Part shown: one piece after another, positions 33,167 to 42,639 of the stretch
Layout: every line of letters starts with the position of its first letter
Position numbering within the stretch: position 1 is the stretch's first letter
Assembly: GCA_002412925.1 (NCBI GenBank)
Contig: DHVZ01000003.1
Location: 1-64,000 of the forward strand
Direction of reading: 5' to 3'
Length of the DNA stretch: 64,000 nucleotides
Source of the DNA: Anaerolineales bacterium UBA5195
GTDB lineage: Bacteria; Chloroflexota; Anaerolineae; Anaerolineales; Villigracilaceae
The notes under the pieces: generated by a model
The model's input: the letters and a program-made list of their open reading frames with translations, nothing else
Told to the model about the DNA's origin: nothing
The model's database searches: none
Position numbers and translations under genes: made by a program

Positions 33167-34777
33167 GTGTTAATCACCATCCTGATCTGCCTGTACACAT
33201 TGGCCTTATGCGGCCTGTACGGCGCATTTTTTTTCAAAAGCGCGCCCTTCCCGCTGGCGGCGGTAGCCGGGCTGGCCGTCCTGACTGCCCTGGCGCAATT
33301 CCTCTCCCTGTTTGTCAAAATCGGGCTTTTTGCGCAACTGTTGGCGCTGGCCGGAGCGATTGGGATTTTCCTTTTCCGCCGCCCTCAATTGCGCGGACGT
33401 TTCTCCCCCGTGGCCGTTTTGCCGTTGATTGTGCTGGCGCTTGCCCTGCTGGTTATTCTCGAAAACGCCACCCACCGGGCGACCAATCCTGATACCAATC
33501 TCTATCATGCCCAGGCCATCCGCTGGATCGAAACCTACCCGGCTGTGCCCGGATTGGGCAACCTGCACGGACGCCTGGCTTACAACTCGGCCTGGATGGT
33601 GGTCAACGCGCTCTTCAGCTTTGCTTTCCTGGGCGGACAGTCCTTCCACCTGATGAGCGCGGTGCTGTTCCTGCTGGCGGTGCTCGTCTTCTGGCAGGGC
33701 TTCGTCGACCTGGCGGCTGGCCGTTTTGCGGCTGCCTCGCTGCTGAAGGCGCTCTTCTTACCGCTGGCCTTCTACTTGCTTGGGTCGGAAACCTCTTCGC
33801 CGGGCACCGACCTGCCTGTCAGCCTGCTGCTCTGGCTGATCGCGGTGCTCTGGGTCGAGCGCGTCGAGGAAGAAAAGCCCTACCACACCCCGCTGATCGT
33901 CACGCTGGCCGCGTTTGCCATCACGGTCAAGCTCTCCGCTGCGCCGGTGGCGCTTTTGGCGGCCTTTGCCCTCGGGGCGGAATGGCTCTCGGGGCGCAAA
34001 CGCCGCTTTTTTGAGATTGCAGCCTGCGGGTTGGCAATTGCACTGCCTTTCCTGGTGCGAAATCTCATTTTGAGCGGCTACCTGGTCTACCCGTTCCCGG
34101 CTCTCGACTTATTTTCCTTTGATTGGAAAATTGCATTCGAGCGGGCGTCATCAGACCAAACTACGGTCATCGCCTTTGGCCGACGGCTGACCGGGGAAAC
34201 CGTGGCGGCAACGCCATTTTCAACCTGGTTCCCGCGCTGGCTCTCGTTCCAGACGATTAACCGCCGCGCGATCCTGTTCCTGACGCTGCTCACGCCGTTG
34301 GCGGCGTTGGCCGCGCGTTTCCAACCGCGCAAGGCCTGGATCGGCTGGCTGGGGATGTACGGCGGGGTGCTCTACTGGCTGTTTTCCGCCCCGGATTTCC
34401 GTTTTGGCTATGGATTTTTGATCGCCGCCCTGGCGCTGGCGCTGGCCCCTGTCCTTGCGGCCCTGCTCAAACGGCTGCCGTTCTCCTCGAAGCTGGTTTC
34501 ATTTGTCATCAGCCTGCCGGTCATCGGCTTCCTGCTGCTGACGCTGGCGGCCTCCTTCGAAGCGCGGACCTTTGCCAGCCGCTGGCTGCTGCCTGCCGAT
34601 TATGACCGTGTCTCTACGGCGCCCTGCCTCGAAGCCAGCGACATCTTCTGTTCGCGGGCGGCCAATGAATATGCCGCTTGCAGTTATTTTGATTTCCCAT
34701 GCGTGCCTGCCATCCGCTCCTATATCGAAATGCGCGGCGAGACCTGGCGGGAGGGGTTCAGGCCGGTGGAAAAGTAA
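33167..34777 (+). CDS. Polytopic membrane protein, possibly GT-C type glycosyltransferase
   Basis: 536 aa from GTG 33167, 1 nt after the previous stop and with GGGGAAG upstream; the earlier ATG at 33146 lies inside the previous gene. About 11-12 hydrophobic helices. The first large loop has NTNLYHAQAIRWIETYPAVPG followed by GNLHGRLAYNSAW, a pattern shared with LIC_10190-type membrane proteins and reminiscent of the acidic first loop of GT-C glycosyltransferases. A C-terminal soluble tail holds three Cys. Function inferred only from topology. Confidence 0.65.
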   Translation: MLITILICLYTLALCGLYGAFFFKSAPFPLAAVAGLAVLTALAQFLSLFVKIGLFAQLLALAGAIGIFLFRRPQLRGRFSPVAVLPLIVLALALLVILENATHRATNPDTNLYHAQAIRWIETYPAVPGLGNLHGRLAYNSAWMVVNALFSFAFLGGQSFHLMSAVLFLLAVLVFWQGFVDLAAGRFAAASLLKALFLPLAFYLLGSETSSPGTDLPVSLLLWLIAVLWVERVEEEKPYHTPLIVTLAAFAITVKLSAAPVALLAAFALGAEWLSGRKRRFFEIAACGLAIALPFLVRNLILSGYLVYPFPALDLFSFDWKIAFERASSDQTTVIAFGRRLTGETVAATPFSTWFPRWLSFQTINRRAILFLTLLTPLAALAARFQPRKAWIGWLGMYGGVLYWLFSAPDFRFGYGFLIAALALALAPVLAALLKRLPFSSKLVSFVISLPVIGFLLLTLAASFEARTFASRWLLPADYDRVSTAPCLEASDIFCSRAANEYAACSYFDFPCVPAIRSYIEMRGETWREGFRPVEK

Positions 34778-34858
34778 ACAAGTAGACAAGGAAATAGGCA
34801 GACAGGTCAACTTGTGTACTTGTCTACTTGCCTCCCTGTCTACTTCTCTCCCCTCTGA

Positions 34859-34864
34859 TACAAT
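34859..34864 (+). promoter_or_regulatory. -10 element of a probably leaderless PBP-like gene
   Basis: TACAAT (within GATACAAT) ends 6 nt before the ATG at 34871. The intervening CTCC-rich sequence has no Shine-Dalgarno. Upstream (34785-34850) an AAGTAGACAAG/CTTGTCTACTT inverted repeat is seen. Confidence 0.5.
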
Positions 34865-34870
34865 ACCTCC

Positions 34871-37366
34871 ATGTCTGCCCTGCCTCTCCTGCGCCGACGC
34901 CGCGAGCGCCGTTCCCTTGAAAAACAGCGCTCGCAAGGCCGCCTGACCCGCGGCACGGTCGGGCTTGGGCTGCTGCTGGCGGTAATCCTGGGTGGGTTGA
35001 TCCTGGGCGGAGCTTTCACATACGCCTCCGTCACTGCTGACTTGCCCTCGCTCGATCTGCTGCCCCAACTGCTCGACCCCCTCAACGGCAGCCTGCTCCA
35101 GCCTACGCGCGTTTATGACCGCAGCGGCGCGCACCTGTTGACCGCGCTTGCTCCTGCCCAGCAGGCTGCACCGCGCAGTTACGCGCCCCTCGAGCCGACT
35201 GCCCCCGAACACATTCCAGATACGCTCATCCGCGCTACGCTGGCGTTGAGTGACCCCGGTTTCCGCACGCATCCCGGCTACCTGCTGGCGGGTCTCTTCA
35301 GCCCGGATGATCATCCCACCCTGGCCCAAAAACTGGCCGTCGACCTGCTGCTTTGGGACGAAGCTCCCGGCCTGCGCCGCGCTCTCCGTGAGCGCATCCT
35401 GGCCGCGCAGATCACTTCCCACTTTGGGCGCGACCAGGTGCTGGAATGGTATCTCAACAGTGCCAGCTATGGGCGCTTCGCCTATGGAGCCGATAACGCC
35501 TCGCGCCTGTACTTCGGCAAACCTGTCACACAGCTCAACCTGGCCGAGGCTGCCCTGCTGGCTGCGGTCAACGAGTCCCCGGCCATCAACCCGCTGGATG
35601 CGCCCCAGGCCGCCGTCCAGCGCGGGCTGGAGGCGCTCAATACAATCCAGGCGCGCGGCCTGGCGACTGCCGAAGAAACCCAGGTGGCGCGCTTCTTCCC
35701 GCTCAGTTTCCAGCCAGCCCCGGCGCAGTCGAATAGCGCGCCCGCTTTCACTGCGCTGGCCCTTTCGCAGCTCGAGAGCCGCTTCAACCGCGCCCGCGTC
35801 GAACGCGGCGGCATGGTTGTGCTGACCACCCTCGATTTCGAACTGCAACAGCGCGCTGCCTGCGCTGTGCAGACCCAGCTTGCGCACCTGAACGGAGCGA
35901 CGCCGCAGCCCTGCCAGGGGGCCGAGTCCCTGCCGCCTTTGCCGCCCGGGCAGAACGCGCCGGAGGCCGCCGCCAGCGCCGCGGTGCTCGACCCGCGCAG
36001 CGGACAGGTGCTGGCCCTGGTGGGGGATTCGAAACCTGGGACGGAATCGGCCTTTTTGACGCCGCACCGCCCCGGTACATTGCTGACACCTTTTGTCTAT
36101 CTCGCTGGATTCACCCGCGGCCTGTCTCCCGCGACACTGACCTGGGACATTCCCCCGGCGGGCACCGCTGCCCCGGATACAAATTTCACCTATCACGGCC
36201 CGCTGCGCCTGCGCCAGGCCTTCGCCAACGATTATCCGCTGCCTGCGGCGCAGGTTTTCGACCAGATGGGCGCGGCCCTCGTCCAACAGACGATGACGCC
36301 CTTCGGGTTGAGCGTCCCGGCTGACAGCTTCAAAGAACTGGTCGAAACGGAAAACCGCTACTCGGTCATCCAAATCGCCCAGTCGTACGGCGTCTTCGCG
36401 GCACAGGGCGCGCTGATTGGGCAAACCTCCGCTGACGGACTGATCCCCTCTTCACTCCTGGCCGTCAAGGGCGCGGACGGCCGTCCCTACGCCGATTGGA
36501 GCGTCCCGGCTTCCGAACAGGTGGTCAGCGGGCAACTGGCCTACCTGGTGACGGATGTGCTCGGTCTCCCCGACCTGGGACGCCCCGCCGCCGTCAAACC
36601 TGGCCAGGCATCCGCTGGCGCAGAGGCCTGGACCGCGGGCTACACTCCGCAGCGTGTGACCGTGGTCTGGATGGGCGGCGAGGGGCTTTCCCGCGCGTCC
36701 ATGGGATTATGGACTTCGATCATGCAATCGGCGAGCCACAACCTGCCGCCCGATGGCTGGCCCCTGCCTGCTGGCATGCTGCGTCTGAAGGTTTGCGACC
36801 CCTCGGGTCTGCTGCCCACGGAGGCCTGCCCTAACGTGGTCGACGAGGTTTTTATCGACGGCTACCAGCCGGTGCAGGCCGATATGCTCTACCGGACCTA
36901 TGCCATCAACCGCGAGACGGGCTTCCTGGCGACGGTCTTTACACCGCTGCAACTGGTGGAGCAGCGCGTTTACATGCAGGTGCCGCCCGAAGCGCAGGAT
37001 TGGGCCAAGACTGCCAGGCTGCAGGTGCCGCCCACGCAGTACGATAGTATCCAGCCTCCCGCGCTGAACCCCGAGGTCAATCTTACCTCCCCGGCCATGT
37101 TTGCCGAGTTGAAAGGCAAAGTGACCATCCGAGGCACAGCGGGCGGGGATGACTTTGCCTTCTACCGTTTGCAATACGGCCGAGGATTGAACCCGGAGAA
37201 TTGGGTACAGATCGGCGCAGACGTGAAAACCCCGGTCAGCCAGGGGACGCTGGCCGCCTGGGATACCAGCGGCCTGCAAGGGCTCTACACCCTGCAACTG
37301 CTCGTGGTGCGTGCTGACAACAGCCTGCAAACGGCCACGGTGCAGGTGACGGTGAATAATCCATAG
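34871..37366 (+). CDS. Class A penicillin-binding protein homologue lacking active-site motifs
   Basis: 831 aa with the PBP1-family layout: basic N-terminus, membrane anchor (TVGLGLLLAVILGGLILGGAF), transglycosylase-like domain (about 115-245), transpeptidase-like domain (about 365-610), CDPSGLLPTEACP segment and a C-terminal Ig-like domain (730-831). The active sites are lost: ALSDPGF (Ser127) replaces the catalytic E of EDRRF, the GGSTITQQL motif is DHPTLAQKL, SxxK is TLLT (403-406), SxN is DYP (454-456) and KTGT is KPGQ (576-579). The second transglycosylase Glu (E192, in LEWYLN) remains. It probably has a structural or regulatory role, with enzymatic function elsewhere (inference). Confidence 0.88.
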   Translation: MSALPLLRRRRERRSLEKQRSQGRLTRGTVGLGLLLAVILGGLILGGAFTYASVTADLPSLDLLPQLLDPLNGSLLQPTRVYDRSGAHLLTALAPAQQAAPRSYAPLEPTAPEHIPDTLIRATLALSDPGFRTHPGYLLAGLFSPDDHPTLAQKLAVDLLLWDEAPGLRRALRERILAAQITSHFGRDQVLEWYLNSASYGRFAYGADNASRLYFGKPVTQLNLAEAALLAAVNESPAINPLDAPQAAVQRGLEALNTIQARGLATAEETQVARFFPLSFQPAPAQSNSAPAFTALALSQLESRFNRARVERGGMVVLTTLDFELQQRAACAVQTQLAHLNGATPQPCQGAESLPPLPPGQNAPEAAASAAVLDPRSGQVLALVGDSKPGTESAFLTPHRPGTLLTPFVYLAGFTRGLSPATLTWDIPPAGTAAPDTNFTYHGPLRLRQAFANDYPLPAAQVFDQMGAALVQQTMTPFGLSVPADSFKELVETENRYSVIQIAQSYGVFAAQGALIGQTSADGLIPSSLLAVKGADGRPYADWSVPASEQVVSGQLAYLVTDVLGLPDLGRPAAVKPGQASAGAEAWTAGYTPQRVTVVWMGGEGLSRASMGLWTSIMQSASHNLPPDGWPLPAGMLRLKVCDPSGLLPTEACPNVVDEVFIDGYQPVQADMLYRTYAINRETGFLATVFTPLQLVEQRVYMQVPPEAQDWAKTARLQVPPTQYDSIQPPALNPEVNLTSPAMFAELKGKVTIRGTAGGDDFAFYRLQYGRGLNPENWVQIGADVKTPVSQGTLAAWDTSGLQGLYTLQLLVVRADNSLQTATVQVTVNNP

Positions 37367-37367
37367 A

Positions 37368-37393
37368 AAAAGAGACCCGCGCGGGTCTCTTTT
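37368..37393. terminator. Bidirectional terminator
   Basis: AAAAGAGACCCGC (37368-37380) pairs perfectly with GCGGGTCTCTTTT (37381-37393), 13 bp, with flanking A and T runs; the inner bases form the turn. It ends the PBP gene and could also stop minus-strand transcription. The rest of the 255-bp gap to the GNAT gene shows nothing recognisable. Confidence 0.8.
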
Positions 37394-37621
37394 GGGTAAT
37401 AAAAGGCCGCCGGTCTCATCCAGACATGTTCTTTCTGGCAACTGCAATCAGATGTGTCCCCAAATCCAAACAACCTGCCTCTGCGCAGGTTTCCAGTTCA
37501 ATGCACAGGAGTTCGTTCCATTTTTCAGGTTGTCCCTGACCGCTGTTAGTTTTTGGTTCCAGATCTATCCTTTCATGCCAATTTTATTGAAATACTTGCC
37601 GATTGCTTCCGGTTGACAAGA

Positions 37622-38140
37622 TCAGGTCATCTCGGTTTTAAACGCATACAATTTAAGCTCCTTGCTATCTCCTGGCAGGATCAGCCTGCGCTCGAAGTTC
37701 AGCCCGAGCCTTTCCAGGAGTCTGACGGAGCGTTCGTTATCCGGGGTGACGATGGCGACAATCCGCTTGAGCTTCAACACCTCCCTGGCGTAAAGCATGA
37801 CAGCCGCAGCCGACTCGAAGGCATAGCCTTTTGACCAGAACTGGGGCAGGAAGGCGAAGCCAAGATCGACATCTTCCAATGCTTCCCGCTTGATCAGGCC
37901 GCAGATGCCAGCCGGGAGGCCCCCGTCTTTCAGTTCCACCAGGTAGAGCCCGAAGCCCAGGCGCTCATAGCTGTCCAGCGGGCCATTGCGGATGTATTTT
38001 TCGGCCTCCTCGAGGCTCCTGACGCCTCGATCCCCGATGAAACGCAGGAAGGCGGGTTGGTTGAGTAGGTCGAGGATAAAAGCCGCGTCCTTGACTATCA
38101 TCTGGCGCAAGATCAGGCGTTCGGTTTCGATGACTTGCAT
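37622..38140 (-). CDS. GNAT acetyltransferase, RimJ/RimL type
   Basis: 172-aa acetyl-CoA-dependent N-acetyltransferase, perhaps of a ribosomal protein or small amine. It begins MQVIETERLILRQMIVKDA, has GFGLYLVELKDGGLPAGICGLIKRE, the pyrophosphate loop region PQFWSKGYAFESAAAVM and the NERSVRLLERLGLNFE segment, all typical of the RimJ/RimL group. A weak AAAGG lies upstream of the ATG. Stands apart from the genes to its left. Confidence 0.88.
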   Translation of the reverse strand: MQVIETERLILRQMIVKDAAFILDLLNQPAFLRFIGDRGVRSLEEAEKYIRNGPLDSYERLGFGLYLVELKDGGLPAGICGLIKREALEDVDLGFAFLPQFWSKGYAFESAAAVMLYAREVLKLKRIVAIVTPDNERSVRLLERLGLNFERRLILPGDSKELKLYAFKTEMT

Positions 38141-38231
38141 ACTGGAACCTTTCAGGGTTGGATGTACTCAAAACTCTCTCTCCCAACCGATTACAACTGA
38201 CGAAGCTCACATCTTCTTACAGGTTCACGGC

Positions 38232-38543
38232 TTAGCCTGATTCCAGGAGTTGGCCAAACTGCCAGAGCTGTTCTCCCAGAACCGGCGTCGCAACATTTGC
38301 GTATTTGTCCTGCAAAGAATACCAGACAACCAGGTCGCCGCTTGGATAGCGGTAATCAGCCCGGGTTTGCCCTCCCAACTTCTGGTGACATCCAGGCCGC
38401 AGTTTGACCAGCAGCCGGTCGAAGCGCAGGGGGCAGTACTCGGGGAAGATCTCCTCGAGCCAGCAATTCATCCTTGGCAGGTACCGGGATTGGGTATCGG
38501 TTACTTTCTGAAGAGTGAGTGGACAACCTTGATCGGCCAGCAT
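38232..38543 (-). CDS. Small conserved-looking hypothetical protein
   Basis: 103-aa frame starting 10 nt downstream of the nucleotidyltransferase stop on the same strand. Composition is like a real soluble protein (RMNCWLEEIFPEYCPLRFDR, QTRADYRYPSGDLVVWYSLQ). Three Cys and several aromatics are present but no known motif. It could be a real operon partner or a fragment; the upstream ribosome site is only AGG. Confidence 0.45.
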   Translation of the reverse strand: MLADQGCPLTLQKVTDTQSRYLPRMNCWLEEIFPEYCPLRFDRLLVKLRPGCHQKLGGQTRADYRYPSGDLVVWYSLQDKYANVATPVLGEQLWQFGQLLESG

Positions 38544-38553
38544 GGCGGGAAAC

Positions 38554-39435
38554 CTAAACCTGGAATTTTGGCTGATAGGTCACGCCTGGGAGAGCAACCA
38601 CACTGGCCCAGGCTTGTCCAAGCGCCCCGACTGACTTAATCAGCTCTGGGGCGCTGCTTCCCGGGCAGGCCAGAACCTGGTTGACCTGCTGGACATAGCC
38701 CGGCGGTATTTGGGGAAACCCGGCCACCACCTCCATAACCTGCTTGTCGCGGATGAAATACCTTTTGTTCAGGGCGAACAAAACCTGCGTCAGGTTGGCG
38801 GCGGCCCGGGTCAGACAGCCGACGGTGTTGTAAACCTCCCCGCGCTCGGCAAAGCTGCGGGCATGCAGGAGCGTGAACTCTGCCGACCAAAGCGAATCCA
38901 CAATAATTTTCTCTTTGAGCTTGGGCGGGTAAGTCTCGACCTGGCGTTTGAGCCTGGCAATCAACCCACCCGGGTCGTAGAGCGGAACGCAGATTTGCGT
39001 CTCGGCCAGATAAATCACGCTGTAGAAGCCATAGGCGGGCTGTTGGCCATAGTCATGCCAGGCAAGGCCCTGCTGGGCCTCGGCAATCGTCCGCTGGATT
39101 TGATCCAGGTTGCGGTATAGGAAATCGACCTTGCCTTGCGGCGTGTGGATCCAGGCCCCGCCATTGACCCAGGCCCCCCACTCGTAAAAGCCGGTGACAG
39201 TCGCTGTTCCATCGGTGGAAACCCCTGTCGCTATGCGCTGAATCTCGTCAATTGAGAAGGGCTTGGCTTCAAAGTAATACAGGCCAATATCCATGTCGGA
39301 ACCCGCATGTTGTGTTCCACTGGCATAAGAACCGCCCAAAACTACGGCGGCCAGGCCGGTAACTGCGCCGAGTTGCTCGATAAGTTGTTCAAGCAGACGA
39401 TGTTTCTGTTCGGGGAGGTTGGGTAGATCAAACAA
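38554..39435 (-). CDS. Nucleotidyltransferase-domain protein
   Basis: About 293 aa. Residues 15-45 hold the pol-beta type nucleotidyltransferase signature VVLGGSYASGTQHAGSDMD (GS...DxD), and the rest is helical with RAAANLTQVLFALNKRYFI near the C-terminus, similar to kanamycin-nucleotidyltransferase-like/DUF4037 proteins. The frame continues upstream inside the MFS gene, but TTG 39435 has GGAG 5 nt upstream; GTG 39441 is an alternative. Substrate unknown. It follows the MFS gene by about 20 nt. Confidence 0.75.
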   Translation of the reverse strand: MFDLPNLPEQKHRLLEQLIEQLGAVTGLAAVVLGGSYASGTQHAGSDMDIGLYYFEAKPFSIDEIQRIATGVSTDGTATVTGFYEWGAWVNGGAWIHTPQGKVDFLYRNLDQIQRTIAEAQQGLAWHDYGQQPAYGFYSVIYLAETQICVPLYDPGGLIARLKRQVETYPPKLKEKIIVDSLWSAEFTLLHARSFAERGEVYNTVGCLTRAAANLTQVLFALNKRYFIRDKQVMEVVAGFPQIPPGYVQQVNQVLACPGSSAPELIKSVGALGQAWASVVALPGVTYQPKFQV

Positions 39436-39457
39436 AGGCACTCCAGTTTTTCGCGCG

Positions 39458-40822
39458 TTACTGATCCTTGATGGCTGACAGGATGGCTCCCAGTACGGCC
39501 ACCCCGGAGGCAACCAGGAATCCCATGCTGATGCCCTCGTAGAGGGCATTGGTGGTTTGCTGGGCCAGGTGGGTGGTGAAAATGGCCCCGGCCAGCCCAA
39601 TCCCAAGCACCATGCCGAAATTGCGCGCCACGGCCTGGACTCCCGAGGCAATCCCCTGCCGGGCGCGGGGAGCCGCGCCCATCAGCGCGCTGGTATTGGG
39701 CGAGATAAATGTCCCGGTCCCGGCTCCGGCCACCGCCAGGCCCAGGGCGACCAGCCACAGCCCGCTTTCAGGCCCCAGGCGGGAGAGCAGGAACAGGCCA
39801 ATTGCCAGCACCCCCATCCCGAGCATTCCCGGCCTGCGTGAGCCGAACCGGTCAGAGAGCGCGCCGCTGATCGGCGCGGTGATCGCCATCAGTATCGGCT
39901 GCGCCGTTAGCAGCAGGCCAGCCTGGGCCGGGTTCAGTCCGCGGCCCAGGATCAGGTAGAAGGGCATCAGGAAGGTCAGGCTGTAAACGCAGATATAGTT
40001 CAGAATGGCATTGGCCGTCGAAATGGAAAATAACGGCACGCGGAACAGGCTTAAATCGAGCATCGGAGCGGGGGAGCGGAACTCAATGAGAACGAAAACA
40101 GCCAGAATCAGCAGCGCCCCAGCCAGCAGTCCCAGCACAGAGGGAGAAGCCCAGCCCCACTCCGCGCCTTTGTTCAGGCCAAGCATCAGGATTGTCAGGC
40201 CTGCCACGAACAACGCCGCGCCGGGCAGGTCGAAGCGTTTTCCACTCTCGACGGGCAAATCCCTGGGGATGAAGAGCAGGCTCAAGGTCAGCGCCAGCGC
40301 CCCGACCGGCACGTTGATATAGAAGACCGTCCGCCAGCCGAAGGCCTGGGTCAGCCAGCCGCCCAATGAAGGGCCAACCGTCAACCCGAGGTAAGTCATT
40401 GTGGAAACCAGGCCGAAGGCCCGTCCGCGCTGTTCGGCAGAGAAGTTGCCGGTGACGATGGCAGCCGCATTCGAGGCCAGCATGGCCGCGCCGACGGCCT
40501 GCATGCCGCGGAAAACGACCAGCGCGGTGGATGACCAGGCCGCGCCACAGAAGGCCGAACTGATCACAAAAACGCCAAAGCCCCAGACATAGACGGATTT
40601 GTGTCCGCGCAGGTCGCCCAGGCGGCCAAAGGTCAGCAGCAGGCCGCTGAGGACGAGCAGGTAGATGGTCACGACCCATTCGATGGCGGCCACATCGCTG
40701 TTGAAAGCCTGTCGCAAAATGGGCAGGACGGTGTTGACCACGCTCCCATCCAGGGCGGCCATAAACGAGCCGCTGCCGATGGCCACCAGCACCCACCACT
40801 TGCGGTCAATCGTTTTTGTCAT
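39458..40822 (-). CDS. MFS efflux transporter, DHA2 (EmrB/QacA) family
   Basis: 454-aa drug:H+ antiporter-type membrane protein with about 14 helices. It begins MTKTIDRKWWVLVAIGSGSF, with the DHA2 motif LDGSVVNTVLPIL in helix 1, FGRLGDLRGHKSVYVWG (motif A), RGMQAVGAAML (motif B region) and LGLTVGPSLGGWLTQAFGWR (motif C), then YINVPVG. Likely exports a hydrophobic compound; ligand unknown. No regulator is adjacent. Confidence 0.93.
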   Translation of the reverse strand: MTKTIDRKWWVLVAIGSGSFMAALDGSVVNTVLPILRQAFNSDVAAIEWVVTIYLLVLSGLLLTFGRLGDLRGHKSVYVWGFGVFVISSAFCGAAWSSTALVVFRGMQAVGAAMLASNAAAIVTGNFSAEQRGRAFGLVSTMTYLGLTVGPSLGGWLTQAFGWRTVFYINVPVGALALTLSLLFIPRDLPVESGKRFDLPGAALFVAGLTILMLGLNKGAEWGWASPSVLGLLAGALLILAVFVLIEFRSPAPMLDLSLFRVPLFSISTANAILNYICVYSLTFLMPFYLILGRGLNPAQAGLLLTAQPILMAITAPISGALSDRFGSRRPGMLGMGVLAIGLFLLSRLGPESGLWLVALGLAVAGAGTGTFISPNTSALMGAAPRARQGIASGVQAVARNFGMVLGIGLAGAIFTTHLAQQTTNALYEGISMGFLVASGVAVLGAILSAIKDQ

Positions 40823-40843
40823 GTTGGTTTGGTTTTTCCTGAC

Positions 40844-41670
40844 TTATTTTGCATCGAGTCGCCGGAACAGTTCCAAGACAAATTCTTCGGTTTGTTCGAC
40901 GGTTGTCGGATCGACGCGCTCGAAAGTGTCAGTCACCTGGTGCCAGTTCGGGATTTGACCGTCAGGTGTCAGACCGACAAATAAGAGCGACGGCACTTTG
41001 TTAACCATCAAACAGGTGGCGTCGGTGTGCATGGTTGTGAAGGGCCTGGCGTAAGCGTTGAAGTCGGGCCGTTCGGCCCTGATTGTCTCAGCGCAGCTTT
41101 GTAAGAGATCACCATCCCCTCGACGCTGATATAACAAACGCCTGCGCCTTGGCCGCCGACGTTGTCAATGTTGATGGCGGCCAGCCCGGTCAATTCGGAG
41201 CGATGCCGTTTGACGAATGCCTGCGCGCCATGCGAACCGACTTCTTCGCAGCCCGAGCAGAGCACCCAGACTTCGATTTGTTTGAGCGGCGAATGCGCCA
41301 GCCGTTCCGCGAGACTCAGCACAATTGATGCGCCGCTGCCGTTATCGTTCGCACCTTGTGTATAAGGTGTGGTGTCAGGCTGCCAAGTCAGGCCCAGAAC
41401 GATGAGATAAATCGGGATCAGGGCGAAGGCAAGCCAGCGAACCGAACTCAGGTCAATGATAGCTGCCAGCAGGTAGAAGAGCGCCGCAACCGAAAAGGGG
41501 CGCCAGCCAGTCTTCGGAGCGCTGAACGTTTCCCAATGGGTTTGCAAACCCAGCGCCTCAAACTGCTGCCGCGCATATTCGGCGGCCTGCCGCTCTTGCG
41601 GAGTGGTTGATCCGCGCGGGCCGATGGTGACAGCCAGATGCTTCAAATGTTTCATTGCAGTGCTGGACAT
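40844..41670 (-). pseudogene. M28 family metallopeptidase with a frameshift
   Basis: The N-terminal part (41670 down to about 41095) has the zinc-ligand region YTQGANDNGSGASIVLSLAE, CSGCEEVGSHGAQAF and NIDNVGGQGAG, plus two membrane helices (about residues 55-95). The remainder is in another frame (down to 40844) and carries RPDFNAYARPF and the final metal His in TMHTDATCL. The two halves join near 41090-41100. The start at 41670 has AGGAG. Either a recent pseudogene or a base missing in the assembly; all catalytic parts are otherwise present. Confidence 0.8.
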
Positions 41671-41734
41671 GGAAGCTCCTTTCTGCCAAAGAATACTGAG
41701 ATTACTTTACTCTCTCTTCCACCTGATTGCAACT

Positions 41735-41800
41735 GGTGAATATCACTCATTATCAATATTTCACGAAAGTAGGGAGAATTCCGATTTTTGGGGTGTGTGG
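41735..41800. repeat. Half copy of family A repeat
   Basis: ATTATCAATATTTCACGAAA followed by CCGATTTTTGGGGTG matches one arm of the family A element. Lies between the M28 and DinB-like genes. Confidence 0.55.
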
Positions 41801-41863
41801 TGGCTGTTGTCAGGTTTGGGAGCCTCGTTCACAGCGGTCACGCCAGACGGTCGGCGGGCTGCT

Positions 41864-42556
41864 CTACTCCAAACTTAATGGAAGCCGCTTGAGTTTTGGA
41901 ATCATGCGCCGGACTTCGTTGAGATGGACAAAACAATGACGCGTGGCGGGCATCAGCAGCAAATTCGTGGCGGGTTTCCCGCCCCAATAGTCGAGCAGCC
42001 AGGCCGCTTTTTCCCCGACAGCGCCTGCTTCCGCGATTCGGTTTAGCCGCTCCAGTGAAGGTGGTTTTTGTAGTTCAGCGAAATTCAGACTGCGCACAAT
42101 CTCACGAGTGCGCCTGCCCACCGTCAGCCGGTAATCCATTAATGCCTTCAGGTCAACGGCTTCGCTCAAGCGGACGATTTCCTCAGGAGACATTTCATTC
42201 CCCACATTGTCATAAGGGCTGCCCACTTTTTTCTGCCAGCCCTGGCTCTGAAAAACCTGAGGCGCATCGGCCAGCAGGATGTTCAGCGTGACATCTTCAA
42301 TTCGCGCGATATGCCAGAGCGCCCAGACAACGGAATGCTCCCCGCCCTGTGGGACAGCGCGCATTTGGGATTCGTTCAACCCAGCCAGGATTTCATCGGC
42401 GCACGACCAGCCACCGCTTAGGTCAAGCTCCACCGCATGAACCGCGGCATGGTGGCGCAGGAAGGTTTCCAGCGCGGCGGGGTAATTTTTATCTTGCTCC
42501 AATTGCTGGCGCAGGAGCGCGTGCTCGTTGTTCCAGGCGCGGTAGTTAGCTTCCAT
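41864..42556 (-). CDS. DinB-like four-helix protein
   Basis: 230-aa protein of the DinB/YfiT metal-binding four-helix superfamily, many of which are thiol-dependent transferases or hydrolases. Helix pattern with metal-type His residues: HSVVWALWHIARIED in the second helix and TRHCFVHLNEVRRM near the end. An N-terminal HALLRQQLEQ helix and LRHHAAVHAVEL precede. The ATG has AGGAG 8 nt upstream. Biological role unknown. Confidence 0.75.
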   Translation of the reverse strand: MEANYRAWNNEHALLRQQLEQDKNYPAALETFLRHHAAVHAVELDLSGGWSCADEILAGLNESQMRAVPQGGEHSVVWALWHIARIEDVTLNILLADAPQVFQSQGWQKKVGSPYDNVGNEMSPEEIVRLSEAVDLKALMDYRLTVGRRTREIVRSLNFAELQKPPSLERLNRIAEAGAVGEKAAWLLDYWGGKPATNLLLMPATRHCFVHLNEVRRMIPKLKRLPLSLE

Positions 42557-42639
42557 GGTGGGTCTCCTATCTGCTATGTACCTGTTTTACCTGAACCTGG
42601 GGCGTTGGTTCAACCGCATGAGTTCGTACCGGTCAGACC

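Noticed and set aside
34499..36424. 641-residue antisense frame over the membrane protein and PBP genes
   Set aside because: Arg/Gln-rich low-complexity composition typical of a shadow frame; it spans two sense genes.
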